From JASGDN01 sp049840815 (GTDB taxonomy: Bacteria > Chloroflexota > Chloroflexia > Thermomicrobiales > UBA6265): DNA of 64,000 nt. Below, piece by piece: positions 23,590 to 34,011 of the stretch (position 1 is its first letter; the number at the start of each line of letters is the position of its first letter). The position numbers and the translations under genes are program-made. Under the pieces are notes generated by a model. The model was given only the letters and a program-made list of their open reading frames with translations, did not search any database and was not told the DNA's origin. The stretch covers positions 62,001-126,000 of the forward strand of contig JASGJI010000019.1 of assembly GCA_049840815.1 (NCBI GenBank). Direction: 5' to 3'.

Positions 23590-25624
23590 GCGGCGAGTCC
23601 TTTCGGGGCGCGTTTCCGCTGGAAGCGGTGGCGGCCCGCTTCGCCGAGAGCGCCTGCTGCGAGGCGGCAGCCACGTCCTTCACACCGAGACCGGCCATCT
23701 CGCGCAGCCGGTTCTGCGACGCCTGCTCGAAGATCCGGTCCGGCACGCCGAGCACCTTCACGGGGATCGTGATCCCCTCGCGCGCCAGCAGTTCCAGCAC
23801 GGCCGACCCGAAGCCACCCAGCACCGCGTTCTCTTCCACCGTGACGATCGCGCCATGCGTCCCCGCCAGCGAGAGGATGAGGGCCTCATCGAGCGGCTTC
23901 ACGAAGCGGGCATTCACCACCGTGGCGTCGATGCCGTCCGCCGCCAGTTCCTCGGCGGCGCGTTCCGCCGTCAGCACCATCGATCCGACGGCCAGGATCG
24001 CCACATCGCGCCCCTGACGCAGCGTCTCCGCCTTGCCGATCGGCAGTTCGCGCAGGGGATCGCTCGTGCTCACGCCCACGCCAGCGCCGCGCGGGTAGCG
24101 GATGGCCGTCGGGCCATCGGTGTAGGCCACCGCCGTCGCCAGCATGTGCCGCAACTCGTCCTCGTCCTTCGGCGCCATCACCGTCATGTTCGGCAGGGAG
24201 CGCAGGTAGCACAGATCGAAGATGCCGTGATGCGTCCGGCCGTCATCGCCCGCGAACCCGGCGCGGTCCATCGCGAAGACCACCGGCAGCCGCTGGATAC
24301 AGACATCGTGCACGATCTGGTCGTACGCCCGCTGCAGGAAGGTCGAGTAGATGCCACAGACCGGACGCAACCCCGCCGTCGCGAGGCCAGCCGCGAACGT
24401 CACGGCGTGCTGCTCTGCAATACCTACATCGAAGAACCGGTCCGGAATCGCCGTCGCGAACTTCCCGAGGCTGGTGCCGCCCGGCATCGCGGCAGTGATC
24501 GCATAGACGCGGTCATCCGCCTTCGCGATCTCGATCAGGGTATCCGCGAAGACATCCTGGTACTTCGGCGCCACCGGCGGTGCCCCGGCCGGCAACGGCT
24601 TGGAGGGCGCGCTCACCGCGTGACTGCGTTCGCGGTCCGTCAGCGCCGGCTCGTAGCCCTTGCCCTTCCTGGTCAGGACGTGCACGAAGGTCGGACCCGC
24701 GATATCACGAGCCCGGCGCAGCGCCTCGGAGAGTGCCTTCACATCGTGCCCATCCACCGGCCCGATGTAGGTGAAGCCCAGCTCCTCCCAGATCATCGAG
24801 TGGTACAGGAATTCCTTCACCGTATCCTTGGTCCGCTTGCCAAGTTCCACCAGCAGGTCGCCCTTCGGCAACCGCTTCTCGATCATGTCCGCCAGTTCGT
24901 CCTTCGCCCGGTTGTACCGGGTGTCGGTCCGCACACGGTCGAGGTACTTGCTCATCGCGCCCACATTGGGGGCGATCGACATCTCGTTGTCGTTCAGCAC
25001 CACGATGAAGGGGATGTCCAGATGCCCGGCGTTATTCAGCCCTTCGAAGGCCATGCCGCCCGTCAGCGCACCGTCCCCGATCACGGAAATCACCTTGCCG
25101 CGCTCGCTCGCGGGCTTGCGCTGCTCCGCCACGGCCATCCCGAGTCCGGCGCTGATGGAGGTGGAGGCATGCCCAGCCCCGAAGGTGTCGTGCTCGCTCT
25201 CATCGCGGGAGAGGAAGCCGGAGAGACCGTTCTCCTGCCGGATCGTCGGGAGGCGATCGCGCCGTCCGGTCAGCAGCTTGTGGGTATACGCCTGGTGCCC
25301 GACATCCCAGACCAGCTTGTCCTTCGGCGAATCGAAGACGTGATGCAGGGCAATCGCCAACTCCACCGTGCCCAGGCTCGCCCCCAGGTGCCCGCCCGTC
25401 TGCGTCACGATCTCGATCAGTTCACCGCGAACTTCCGCCGCCAGGGCGGTCAGATCGCGGGACGACATGTCCGTCAGGTCATCCGGCCCGTGGACCGCGT
25501 CCAGCAGCGGCGTCAGGCGAGCCCGCGTGGAGACGGCCTCGCCCGTCTGTTCGATGGAGGGGGACTTCCGGTCGATCTTTCCGCTCTGGCCAGGGCGGGC
25601 GCTGGGTTCGGGGGTGCCAGGCAT
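23576..25624 (-). CDS. dxs: 1-deoxy-D-xylulose-5-phosphate synthase
   Basis: 682 aa. Dxs signatures: THGGHLG-type segment QTGGHLGASLGTVELAIALH, WDVGHQAYTHKLLTGR, the TPP loop VIGDGALTGGMAFEGLNNAG, IVVLNDNEMSIAPNVGAMS, and the C-domain VGIAEQHAVTFAAGLA. The enzyme condenses pyruvate and glyceraldehyde phosphate, the first step of the MEP isoprenoid route, in the cytosol. The ATG at 25624 has AAGGA 10 bp upstream and is preferred over 25702. It heads the run leading into rsmG. Confidence 0.95.
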   Translation of the reverse strand: MPGTPEPSARPGQSGKIDRKSPSIEQTGEAVSTRARLTPLLDAVHGPDDLTDMSSRDLTALAAEVRGELIEIVTQTGGHLGASLGTVELAIALHHVFDSPKDKLVWDVGHQAYTHKLLTGRRDRLPTIRQENGLSGFLSRDESEHDTFGAGHASTSISAGLGMAVAEQRKPASERGKVISVIGDGALTGGMAFEGLNNAGHLDIPFIVVLNDNEMSIAPNVGAMSKYLDRVRTDTRYNRAKDELADMIEKRLPKGDLLVELGKRTKDTVKEFLYHSMIWEELGFTYIGPVDGHDVKALSEALRRARDIAGPTFVHVLTRKGKGYEPALTDRERSHAVSAPSKPLPAGAPPVAPKYQDVFADTLIEIAKADDRVYAITAAMPGGTSLGKFATAIPDRFFDVGIAEQHAVTFAAGLATAGLRPVCGIYSTFLQRAYDQIVHDVCIQRLPVVFAMDRAGFAGDDGRTHHGIFDLCYLRSLPNMTVMAPKDEDELRHMLATAVAYTDGPTAIRYPRGAGVGVSTSDPLRELPIGKAETLRQGRDVAILAVGSMVLTAERAAEELAADGIDATVVNARFVKPLDEALILSLAGTHGAIVTVEENAVLGGFGSAVLELLAREGITIPVKVLGVPDRIFEQASQNRLREMAGLGVKDVAAASQQALSAKRAATASSGNAPRKDSPLALS

Positions 25625-25963
25625 GGTGGGATTCCTTGGATACTCGGCAAGCCGCCTGTCCGGAGTGATGCTGACGAGGCAACGACGATCGTCAGGGTTC
25701 ACCGCATCGGGGCGTGGTCGAAAGGGAGGGTAGAAGCAGCGATCTCGTCAGGGCTTCAGCGACGACGGGAAAGCAACGGATCGCATCTGCGAATAGGTCT
25801 CGGCACGACAACGATTCATGCAGCCAAGGTAGCAATCCGCGTTCCCACCGTCAAACGACGATTCCGACACGGCCCTCGGGTGCCACGACGTAACGCCCAA
25901 GTATAGACCCCTGCCATCGTGCGTCCGACGCTCACCCGGAGCGGTGCTTTGTATGGGAGGAGA
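25625..25963 (-). other. Intergenic region upstream of dxs
   Basis: No gene is seen here. On the minus strand a TATACT box (25905-25900) with a TCGGAC-like -35 at 17 bp spacing is the best promoter candidate, leaving a leader of about 270 bases before the dxs start. Confidence 0.35.
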
Positions 25964-26767
25964 TCACCCGCTTGCGAGGAGGATGACCGAAAGCAGGATG
26001 ATGACAACGACCAGCAGCATGGCGCCGCCAATTCGGACCTGCTGCCCCAGCGTCATCGGTCCTCGTTCCCGCGCTGCCAGCCACCGGTCGACCGCCGCCC
26101 GTTGCGCCGATTCCCGCACCTCCGGCCTTGCCATCGAGAGCGGCACCGTCTTCGATGCCCCGCTCGGTCGCTGCACCAGGATCGCCTCGGTTGGGGCAGG
26201 CCTGGGCGCCCGAGGAAGCGTCCCCGTCTCCGCCAGCGGCGGCAGCGGCTCCCAGGCCGATCGCAGGTCCCGGAAACGCCGGTCCTGCCTGGCGGAGGAG
26301 CCACGCCCCGCAGCCTTCGCGGCCATCACCCCGACCAGCGCAGCCCGAGCCCGGTCCCGTTCCGCCTTCTGGGCCAACACCATCGCCAGCGATGCCCGCG
26401 CATCCGGCAACGTCGCGGCGGCATCGGACGCCGGGATGACGACTGGCGCAGCCGAGGCTACGGCAGTCGCGACGGGAGCCGAAACCGGCGTCAGCGGCAT
26501 CACCGATGGTGCCGGCGCCTGAATGCCGCCCGCCCGCCGCATCGCCTCCTCGGCACGCAAGCGCTCCCGCCGCTCCGATTCCTCCCGGCTCGCCCGTTCG
26601 CGTTCCTGACGCTCACGCACGGCCGCCTCGTCGCGCTCCCGCCGCCGCTGTGCTTCCTGTTCCGCCGCAGTCAGGCTCCGCACTCCATCCTCGGTCGGCA
26701 TGATCCCCTCCGTCGCAATACCGCCTGCGGTCATTCGTCCGGCACTGCCCGCAGATTCCTCATCCAT
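25964..26767 (-). CDS. Coiled-coil protein with C-terminal membrane anchor
   Basis: About 267 aa. Residues 25-70 are a highly charged helix (AAEQEAQRRRERDEAAVRERQE…), followed by an Ala/Pro/Val-rich spacer, another charged helix, and a single C-terminal transmembrane segment (GGAMLLVVVIILLSVILLASG). This is the layout of a tail-anchored cytoplasmic scaffold. I do not recognise a family. The open frame reaches 26959 but would overlap the divergent alcohol-dehydrogenase leader; the ATG at 26767 (MDEESAGS) with AAGGA just upstream is likelier. Confidence 0.65.
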   Translation of the reverse strand: MDEESAGSAGRMTAGGIATEGIMPTEDGVRSLTAAEQEAQRRRERDEAAVRERQERERASREESERRERLRAEEAMRRAGGIQAPAPSVMPLTPVSAPVATAVASAAPVVIPASDAAATLPDARASLAMVLAQKAERDRARAALVGVMAAKAAGRGSSARQDRRFRDLRSAWEPLPPLAETGTLPRAPRPAPTEAILVQRPSGASKTVPLSMARPEVRESAQRAAVDRWLAARERGPMTLGQQVRIGGAMLLVVVIILLSVILLASG

Positions 26768-26895
26768 CCTTCTCGTGTCAGGATGCCACTTCGCGGTACG
26801 ATGCCTCCAACGCATCCAACCCGCCCCGATTCCATGATCCTGCCCGCGTCCGCCGCATGGGCGCACCGCACGTTCCCGAACGAAGGAGTTCGACG

Positions 26896-28173
26896 ATGGC
26901 GCTGGAAACGGTCTTCTCCACGGAAGCATCCTCGGTCGTCTTCGGTCCCGGCGCCACACGCGAGGTCGGCCCGCGCATGAAGGCGCTTGGCGTCAACCGC
27001 GTCCTCCTTGTCACCGATCCCGTCCTCGTCAACCTCGAACCGGTCGCCATCGCGCTCGACTCGCTCCGCATGGCCGGACTCGACGTCGAGGTCTTCTCCG
27101 ATGTCCGCGTGGAACCGAACGACGCCTCGTGGGCGAAAGCCATCGCCGTCGCCCAGGCCGGCAACTTCGACGGCTACGTCTCCGTCGGCGGCGGCTCCGC
27201 AATGGACACCGCCAAGATCGCCGACCTCTACGCCACCCATCCCGCCGATTTCCTCGATTACGTCTACCTTCCGCTCGGACGCGGCATCCCCGTCCCCGGA
27301 CCCCTGAAGCCGCACATCGCCATCCCCACCACTGCGGGCACCGGCGCGGAGACCACCGGCAACGCCGTCTTCGACCTCACCACCCACCATGTGAAGACGA
27401 CCGTGTCCCACCGGTTCCTGCGTCCCACCCTCGGCATCGTCGATCCGGACAACACCCGCACCATGCCACCCCTCGTCGCCGCTGCCAGCGGACTCGATGT
27501 GATGAGCCACGCCCTGGAATCCTTCACCGCCATACCGTACAGCACCCGCGTGGCCCCGGACGACCCCATGAAGCGCACCGTCTACCAAGGCGCGAATCCG
27601 CTCAGCGACATCTGGTCCGCCCGCGCCATCGAGCTCTGCGCCCGCTACCTCGTCCGCGCAGTCATGGACCCGGAGGACGACGAGGCCCGCACGAACATGA
27701 TGCTCGCCTCCACCACTGCCGGCATCGGCTTCGGCAACGCCGGGGTCCACCTGCCGCACGCGATGTCCTACCCCGTCTCCGCCCTCGCCCGAAACTACTT
27801 CCCGGAGGGCTATCCGGACGACCACGCGATGGTGCCTCACGGCATCTCGGTCATCCTCACCGCTCCGGCCATCTTCCGCTGGACCTCGGGGGCCAATCCA
27901 GACCGCCACCTGGAGGCCGCCCGCCTGATGGGCGTGGACGTCCGCGGCGCGTCTCCGGAGGATGGCGGCGCGTTGCTCTCGGAATTCCTCGTGGACCTCA
28001 TGAAGCGCGTCGAGATGCCCAACGGCCTCAACGGCGTCGGCATCACGGAAGACGACCTTCCCGCACTCGTGAAGGGCACCATCCCCCAGCAGCGCATCAC
28101 CCAGCTCTCACCTCGCCCCGCCACGGACGACGACTATGCCGTCATGTTCCGGGAGGCGATACGGTACTGGTAA
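26896..28173 (+). CDS. Iron-type alcohol dehydrogenase, hydroxyacid-oxoacid-transhydrogenase-like
   Basis: 425 aa. Signatures: VVFGPGATREVGPRMKALGV, the nucleotide loop VSVGGGSAMDTAK, IPTTAGTGAETTGNAVF, SGLDVMSHALESF and HLPHAMSYPVSAL…HAMVPHG with the metal His residues. The insert with PGPLKPHIAIPTTAG and the 425-residue length fit the ADHFE1/HOT subgroup, which passes hydride from 4-hydroxybutyrate-like acids to 2-oxoglutarate; plain alcohol oxidation is the alternative. AAGGAG lies 7 bp before the ATG. A short 8-bp stem at 28192-28218 may terminate it. Confidence 0.92.
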   Translation: MALETVFSTEASSVVFGPGATREVGPRMKALGVNRVLLVTDPVLVNLEPVAIALDSLRMAGLDVEVFSDVRVEPNDASWAKAIAVAQAGNFDGYVSVGGGSAMDTAKIADLYATHPADFLDYVYLPLGRGIPVPGPLKPHIAIPTTAGTGAETTGNAVFDLTTHHVKTTVSHRFLRPTLGIVDPDNTRTMPPLVAAASGLDVMSHALESFTAIPYSTRVAPDDPMKRTVYQGANPLSDIWSARAIELCARYLVRAVMDPEDDEARTNMMLASTTAGIGFGNAGVHLPHAMSYPVSALARNYFPEGYPDDHAMVPHGISVILTAPAIFRWTSGANPDRHLEAARLMGVDVRGASPEDGGALLSEFLVDLMKRVEMPNGLNGVGITEDDLPALVKGTIPQQRITQLSPRPATDDDYAVMFREAIRYW

Positions 28174-28338
28174 GCGCGCGGTGGACGGGATATCGGACCG
28201 ACACGGGGTTGGTCCGATCCCTCACTCCTCGGTCCTCACTTCTCTCCACTCTTCCCTCGCACCTCGCGGGAATCGGCTATCCTCCCATCAGGACCAACCA
28301 CGACCACAGCCGCGACCCTGACGAGGACCACACGCCGC

Positions 28339-31130
28339 ATGCTCCCCATCGAATTCCAGCAGAAATGGATCGGCGTCACCCTCAAGGAACGCTCCGCCGC
28401 CCAAGAGCACTTCCTCGATCTCTGCCACGTCCTCGGCGTCGACACCCCCGCCCAGGCCGACCCCGAAGGCACCTTCTATACCTTCGAGCGCGGCACCGCC
28501 AAGACCGGCGGCGGCGATGGCTGGGCCGATGTCTGGAAGCGCGGCTACTTCGGCTGGGAATACAAGGGCAAGCACGCCAACCTCGTCAAGGCCTACAACA
28601 GCTCCTCCGCTACAAGGACGACCTCGAAAACCCTCCCTCCTCGTCGTCTGCGACCTCAACCGCTTCGAGATCCACACCAACTTCACAAATACCGTCAAGA
28701 AGGTCTATGCCTTCGACCTCGCCACCTTCGCCGACCCCGAGCCCCAGCGCGTCCTCCGCGCCGTTTTCACCGATCCCGCCAGCCTCCGCCCCAATCTCAC
28801 CGTTGCCGCCGTCACCGAGGAAGCCGCCCGCAAATTCGGCCAGATCGCCCTCGGTCTGCACGCCCGTGGCCACGCCCCGCACGCCGTCGCCCACTACCTC
28901 ATGCAACTCCTCTTCTGCCTCTTCGCCGAAGACGTCAACCTCCTCCCTAACAAGGTCTTCGCCCGTATCCTCGACTTCGGCCAGAGCATCCAGCCCAGTT
29001 CTCCGCCCAGGTCCGCGAACTACTCGCCGCCATGGCCGGTGGCGGCACCGTCGCCTGGAGAGCATCCCGTATTTCAACGGCGGCCTCTTCGCCAGCGTCG
29101 ATGTGCTCGACCTCACCGCCGAAGAAATCGCCGCCCTCACCGAGGCCAGCCGCCTCGACTTGGCAGCTCCGTCGAACCCGCCATCTTCGGCACCCTCTTC
29201 GAGCGCTCCCTCGATCCCGCCAAGCGCTCCCAGCTCGGCGCCCACTACACCAGCCGCGCCGACATCGAACGCGTCATCGACCCTGTCATCATGACCCCCC
29301 TCCGCCGCCGCTGGGACGAGGTCCGCGCCAACCTCGATGCCCGCAAGGCCGCCTGGGATGCCGCCACCACGCCCCGCACCCGCGACAACCGCCGCGACGA
29401 ATACCGCAAGGCCTACGACGCCTTCCGGGAGGAACTCGCCGCCGTCACCGTGCTCGATCCCGCCTGCGGCAGCGGCAATTTCCTCTATGTCGCGCTGGAA
29501 CGCCTGTCCGTGGAGAAGGATGTCATCACCTACGGCGCGAATCAGGGCCTCCCCCTCGGGGCGCCCGCCATCCGCCCGACGCAGGTGATGGGGCTGGAGA
29601 TCAACGACTACGCCCAGCAACTTGCCCAGGTCGGGATTTGGATCGGCTACCTGCAATGGATGCTCGGCAACGGCTTCGGCTATTCCGAACCCATCCTCGA
29701 AGCGCTGGACAGCATCCGCCTCCAGGACTCCCTGCTCGCCTTCCACGACGATGGCAGCGTCACCGAGGCGACCTGGCCCGCCGCCCAGTACATCGTTCGG
29801 AACCCGCCCTCCTCCCTTGGAGGGAACAAGATTCGGCATGAACTCGGCGACGACATATGTGACGGCGCTCTTTGCTGTCTATGATGACCGCATTCCCCAG
29901 AGTTCAGCGACCTCTGTTGTCTACTTCTTTGAGAAGGCACGAGACGAGATCGCGACAGGGCATGCCAAGCGAGCCGGTCTGCTTGCGACGAACTCAATTC
30001 GCGGTGGTGTCAATCGTAGGTCTCTGAAGTGATCAAGCAGACTGGCGACATCTACATGGCATGGTCGGACGAACCTTGGATTCTGACGGTGCGGCGGTGC
30101 GCATATCAATTGTTGGCTTTGATGATGGAGGCGAATCAAGCATCCACCTGAATGGCGATTCGGTTGTAGAGAATCAACTCGGATTTGACATCCAGCGTGG
30201 ATATTACGATCGCGGATCAACTATCAGAAAACATGAGACTGTGCTACATGGGTCCATCTGCAAAGGCCCCCTTCGACATATCCAGAGAATTGGCCAACCT
30301 AATGCTGACTGCGCCGGTCAACGTCAATGGCCGCCCAAATACGGATGTAGTCCGACCCGTTGCAAGTGCCATTGACATCATGCGAAGGTCGCGTGGTGTC
30401 TGGACTGTCGACTTTGGGCTGATGGGGTATGAAGAAGCATCATTGTATGAGATGCCGTTTGAGTACGTCGCAAAGCATGTAAAGCCGCTAAGGGAACGGT
30501 ATATCAGAGGATGGAACATGTCTGACAACATTTCCGAGGGGCGTCGTGGCAATACGCAAGACCCCGGCCCGATCTCCGCAAAGCAACCTCGATCCTGACG
30601 CGCGTTTTGGTAACACCTGCCGTGGCAAAGCACCGCGTCTTTCGTCTGGAAACGACCGACACCCTATGCAATCAAGGAACGTGTCTTCGGCGCGGGAGGA
30701 TGACTACTTCTTCGCGTCCTCCACTCCGCGCCCACGAGGTCTGGTCCCTCCGCATGGGAACGCGGCTCGGTAAGGGCAACGATTCCCGCTACACCCCCAC
30801 CACATGCTTCGAAACCTTCCCCCTCGCGGGCCTCCCGGCACCGAACTGGCCGACGACCCGCGCGTGCAGGCAATCGCCACCGCCGCCGAGACCCTCAACC
30901 GCCTTCGGGAGAATTGGCAACCCGCCCGACGTCCTCCGAGGCCGACCTCAAGAAACGTATCTCACGAACCTCTACAGCGCCCGCCCCACTTGGCTCGCCA
31001 ACGCCCACGCCTCCCTCGATCGCGCCGTCTGGACCGCATACGGCTGGCCCGACGACCCGGCGGACACCACCGACGAACAGATCCTCGAACGCATCCTCGC
31101 TCTCAACCTTGAACGCTCAGCAAGACATTC
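28339..31130 (+). pseudogene. Broken Type IIL (MmeI-like) restriction-methylation gene
   Basis: Pieces in three frames add up to one enzyme in the right order. First the N-terminal nuclease part (WADVWKRGYFGWEYKGKHANLVKAYN, 28339-28605), then the spacer helices (LLVVCDLNRFEIHTNF, HYLMQLLFCLFAEDVNLLP). The methyltransferase follows (VLDPACGSGNFLYVALE, NPP near 29806, LLATNSIRGGVNRR), then target recognition (LMGYEEASLYEMPFEYVAKHVKP) and the C-terminus (RYTPTTCFETFPL; ARPTWLANAHASLDRAVWTAYGWP). I count at least ten small indels. Most are lost C or G in short runs (near 28609, 28634, 29003, 29057, 29163, 30029, 30088); one is an inserted A near 29852. Bases 29870-30600 are clearly lower in GC. 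It cannot make a full protein. Confidence 0.85.
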
Positions 31131-31155
31131 TCCGCGCCAACGAGGACATGACAGA

Positions 31156-31573
31156 TGGCCGAGATTAACGTCACCGTCGTTGCAGGTATCCTCGTTCTCG
31201 TTGGCCAGATCATCACGCGTGTTTATCCTTGATCCGCTCCAGGACTGGCGAAAACTACGCGGTGAAGTCACGATGTGCTCCATTTCTACGCAAATGTGCT
31301 CGTAGCTCCTGGTTTTCACAGCGTGGAGCAAGGCCAAGAAGCCGTGGTGACATGTAGCGATCTTGCCAGTCAGGTTTGGCAACGAGCATATGCGATACCG
31401 GCACCGGTGTTCTTGATACTTTCTCGTTGTCGGATGCTCCCCACCGGGATGGCGTACGGAAGCGGCATCGGGGTTGACCGCCGAATAATACCGTCATGAG
31501 TTCAGGCCTCTACACTGGGCGGGATACTCACGCGAACATGGTGAAGCGCGCTTTGCGCTTGTACCAGACATAG
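31156..31573 (+). pseudogene. Broken small membrane protein gene
   Basis: Reading across frames gives one continuous product: MAEINVTVVAGILVLVGQII (membrane helix), FILDPLQDWRKLRGEVT, then HFYANVLVAPGFHSVEQGQEAV, LASQVWQRAYAIPAPVFLIL and GLYTGRDTHANMVKRALRLYQ to a TAG at 31571. At least two frameshifts break it (near 31225 and 31280), with more after 31440. The pattern resembles a widespread uncharacterised family with one N-terminal helix and a soluble helical tail. Its GC content is lower than that of the flanking genes. Confidence 0.6.
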
Positions 31574-31904
31574 GCTTTCAACGCGCCCGCATCAGGCTCC
31601 ACACCGTTGCGTCATACCGAATCCTGCTGATCCGTGGCCATTCACACTGCGCCGCGACTTGGAGGGATACAGAGTCCACCGCACAATGAGCCCCTGCGAA
31701 ACGGCGTGCGCCAGTAGGGGGCGACTTCATGTCGACCCACCCGGAATGATGCAGGAACTCTCGGTAGGAGCTGTGTCCACTGCCCTCCCAACCCAAAACA
31801 TACCCCCGACAATCTCCGACCCGGCCCACACTCGCATCTCCCTCTCGACACGGCTCCCTCACAACACCGCTAGAGTAGAACAAACGTTCTATTGTGGAGG
31901 TGCC
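31574..31904. other. Noncoding gap with a short repeat and the SOS-box promoter
   Basis: No gene is seen. A copy of the short palindromic motif found at 7295-7345 lies at 31699-31745, and the LexA-type box is at 31877-31890 just before the DUF3987 start. Confidence 0.5.
31877..31890 (+). promoter_or_regulatory. LexA-type SOS box
   Basis: AGAACAAACGTTCT is a perfect palindrome around AAAC and fits the Gram-positive-type LexA consensus CGAACRNRYGTTYC at its GAAC-RNRY-GTTC core. It lies 15 bp before the ATG at 31905, so LexA binding would block transcription of the DUF3987 gene. GGAGG follows at 31897. Confidence 0.75.
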
Positions 31905-33237
31905 ATGTCCACCAACCGCCCCGACTCACCCCCAACTCCCGACCTCACTACCCTCATCCGTCCCCTCCCGCCCAAAGCCCGCCCACCGCAAGGGTCCGGA
32001 CATCCCCGCCATGCCCCTCCTCCCGGCCGGCCTCTTCCCCCAACCCGCCACGGCCTTCCTCGGCTCGGCAGCCACGGCCACCCGCACCAGTCCCGAACTC
32101 GTCGCCCTCCCCTTCCTCGCCCTCACCGGAGCCCTCGTCGGCAACCGCGCCACCCTCGACAAATCGGCACCCGGCTGGATCCAACTCCCCACCCTCTGGG
32201 TCGCTCTCGTCGTCGCCCCCTCCGGCTGTGGCAAGACCCCCGCCATCGCCGCCGCCACCGAGCCATTCCGCCAACTCGAAGCCAACCTCACGCCGCCCGA
32301 TCACGGACTCCTCACCGCCGAAACCTCACCCGCCCGCATCGCCGATCATCTCGCCGCCCGCCCCGGCGTTGCCGTTGTTCAGGACGAACTCGTCGGCTTC
32401 GTCCGCGCCCTCAACCAGTTACGCCGCGCCGACGACCGCCAACGCATGCTCTCCCTGGAGCAGCCATCCCATCGCCACCAGCCGCAACGCCTGCAACGAT
32501 CGACCATCCCGTCGTCAGCGTCATCGGCGGCGTCCAGAGCCCGTGTTGTCCCCCGCCTCCGCTCCCGCGATCACGACGGCCTCATCGAGCGCTTCCTCCC
32601 CATCGTCGCCGATCCCGTCGCCGCCGACGGAGCGAGTCCCCAGATCGCCCGCCGCGTAGCACCCCATCTCACCCCGCTCATCGACTGGCTCACCCCGCTC
32701 GCCCGGCTCCAATCCTCCGAAACCGGGTCACGCCGCATCACCCGCAGCCCCGAAGCCGCCGCCCATGGGCTACCTGGTACAACGCAAACGTCGACCGCTG
32801 CCACGCCGCCCCTGCCTCCATCCGTGGCTTCTATCTCAAGCTCCCGCCCAGGTCGCCCGCCTCGCCCTCGTCCTCCACCTGCTTTGCACCACCGATCCGG
32901 CCCAGCCGCTCGAGCCGCCACCATGCAGCGCGCCACCGCGCTCGGCGAGTTCATCCGCATCCACATCCACCGGCTCGCCATCCTGCTCGGTCACACCGGC
33001 CCAATCCCCACCAAACCCACCCCCACCCTCGAACGCCGCATCCTCCGCACGCTCGCCGAAACCGCGAATCCCGACGGCTGGGTCCCCCGCACCGAACTCT
33101 ACGAACGCGTCGGTCGCCCTGCTCGCCCAGTCCTCGCGGCGACACTCGACACACTCCTCGCCCAGCGCGCCATCGTCTCGCGCATCGAACGGCCAACCGG
33201 TCCCGGCCGCCCCATCACCACCTATCGCCTCACCTGA
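31905..33237 (+). pseudogene. Broken DUF3987 (YfjI-like) primase/helicase-type gene
   Basis: The start (MSTNRPDSPPTPDLTTLIRP at 31905, with GGAGG upstream) and the body lie in different frames. After a shift near 31985 the body reads GPDIPAMPLLPAGLFPQPATAFLG, a P-loop APSGCGKTPAI and VVQDELVGFVRALNQLRRADDRQR. Then it jumps frames: HPVVSVIGGVQ, back to RLRSRDHDGLIERFLPIVADPV, then WYNANVDRCHAAPASIRGFYLKLP, AQVARLALVLHLLCTTDPAQPLE and GEFIRIHIHRLAILLG. The end is a winged-helix-like tail (WVPRTELYERVGRPARPVL). DUF3987 ATPases belong to phages and integrative elements, so this is probably a mobile-element remnant. Confidence 0.8.
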
Positions 33238-33498
33238 ACCCGCCGTCAGCCACCGGCCCGAATAAACCGCACGCCGCCCCCCAACAACGGGGCCTAATCC
33301 GTCCAATACCGCAATAAACCGCAAGGTCCCGGCACACGTCCGTAACCTCCAGGACGACGAAATCCGCTGCCATTGCAAGGAATCGGGGGAGAATTAGCCG
33401 CACGACCAATTACCCGCAAACATCCCACACCCACACAGCGACGCCCACGGAACTCGCCGCAGGGCAAACGAGCCGCCGATCGGCGACGACCGCTGCAC

Positions 33499-34011
33499 CT
33501 ACCGCGGCAAACGATGCAATCCCGCCAGCGTCTTCTCCACGCCCGTGATATTCCGCTTCGGCTCCCCCATCAGCTTCAGCACCGCGTACCCCCGCGCGCC
33601 CCGGAAGTCCACCAGCTCCGTCACCTCGGTCCGCCCGTCCGCCAACGCCCGCAACTCCCACTGCCAGATATAGCCCGCCGGATGCCGCCACGACACCCGC
33701 TCGTTCTCCACCACCTCCACCGCCACGCTCTTCACCCGATACGGGACCCCGAACATCTTCATCTTGACGGAGAAGGCATCGCCTGGCTGCAACCGATGCG
33801 GCCCCTCCACCTCCGCCTGCACGGTGCCGGAACCATCCAGCTCGTGATGCTGATGCGGATCGACCAGCCGCGCGAAGATCGCGGAGGCCGGCACATCCAC
33901 CACCGTCGCGCGCGCCAGCACATCCGGGCCGCGATCGACCGTCGCGAACGCCGGCGACGCAGGAATCACCGGTTCGGGGTGGGAGGAAGTGGACGCCAGG
34001 GAGTCTGTCAT
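33499..34011 (-). CDS. SRPBCC (START-like) family protein
   Basis: 170 aa. A helix-grip ligand-binding fold: VDVPASAIFARLVDPHQHHELDGSGTV, the LQPGDAFSVKMKMFGVPYRVKSVAVEVVENERVSW strands, WQWELRALADGRTEVTEL and a long C-terminal helix ending in LAGLHRL. The family binds hydrophobic molecules or acts as polyketide cyclase-like enzymes; the ligand is unknown. The open frame goes to 34107, but the ATG at 34011 (MTDSLAST) has GGAG 8 bp upstream. It is the first intact gene after the decayed island. Confidence 0.85.
   Translation of the reverse strand: MTDSLASTSSHPEPVIPASPAFATVDRGPDVLARATVVDVPASAIFARLVDPHQHHELDGSGTVQAEVEGPHRLQPGDAFSVKMKMFGVPYRVKSVAVEVVENERVSWRHPAGYIWQWELRALADGRTEVTELVDFRGARGYAVLKLMGEPKRNITGVEKTLAGLHRLPR

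Noticed and set aside
23543..25906. 787-aa plus-strand open frame
   Set aside because: Antisense to dxs and its leader; the minus-strand dxs is certain.
27129..29294. 721-aa plus-strand open frame across the alcohol dehydrogenase and the decayed methylase
   Set aside because: It is an out-of-frame reading of the dehydrogenase that happens to pick up one fragment of the methylase after 28600.
31659..33317. 552-aa open frame taken as a whole gene
   Set aside because: Only its part from 31905 to about 31985 and a few short later pieces match the DUF3987 protein; the rest is Pro/Arg-rich out-of-frame sequence.
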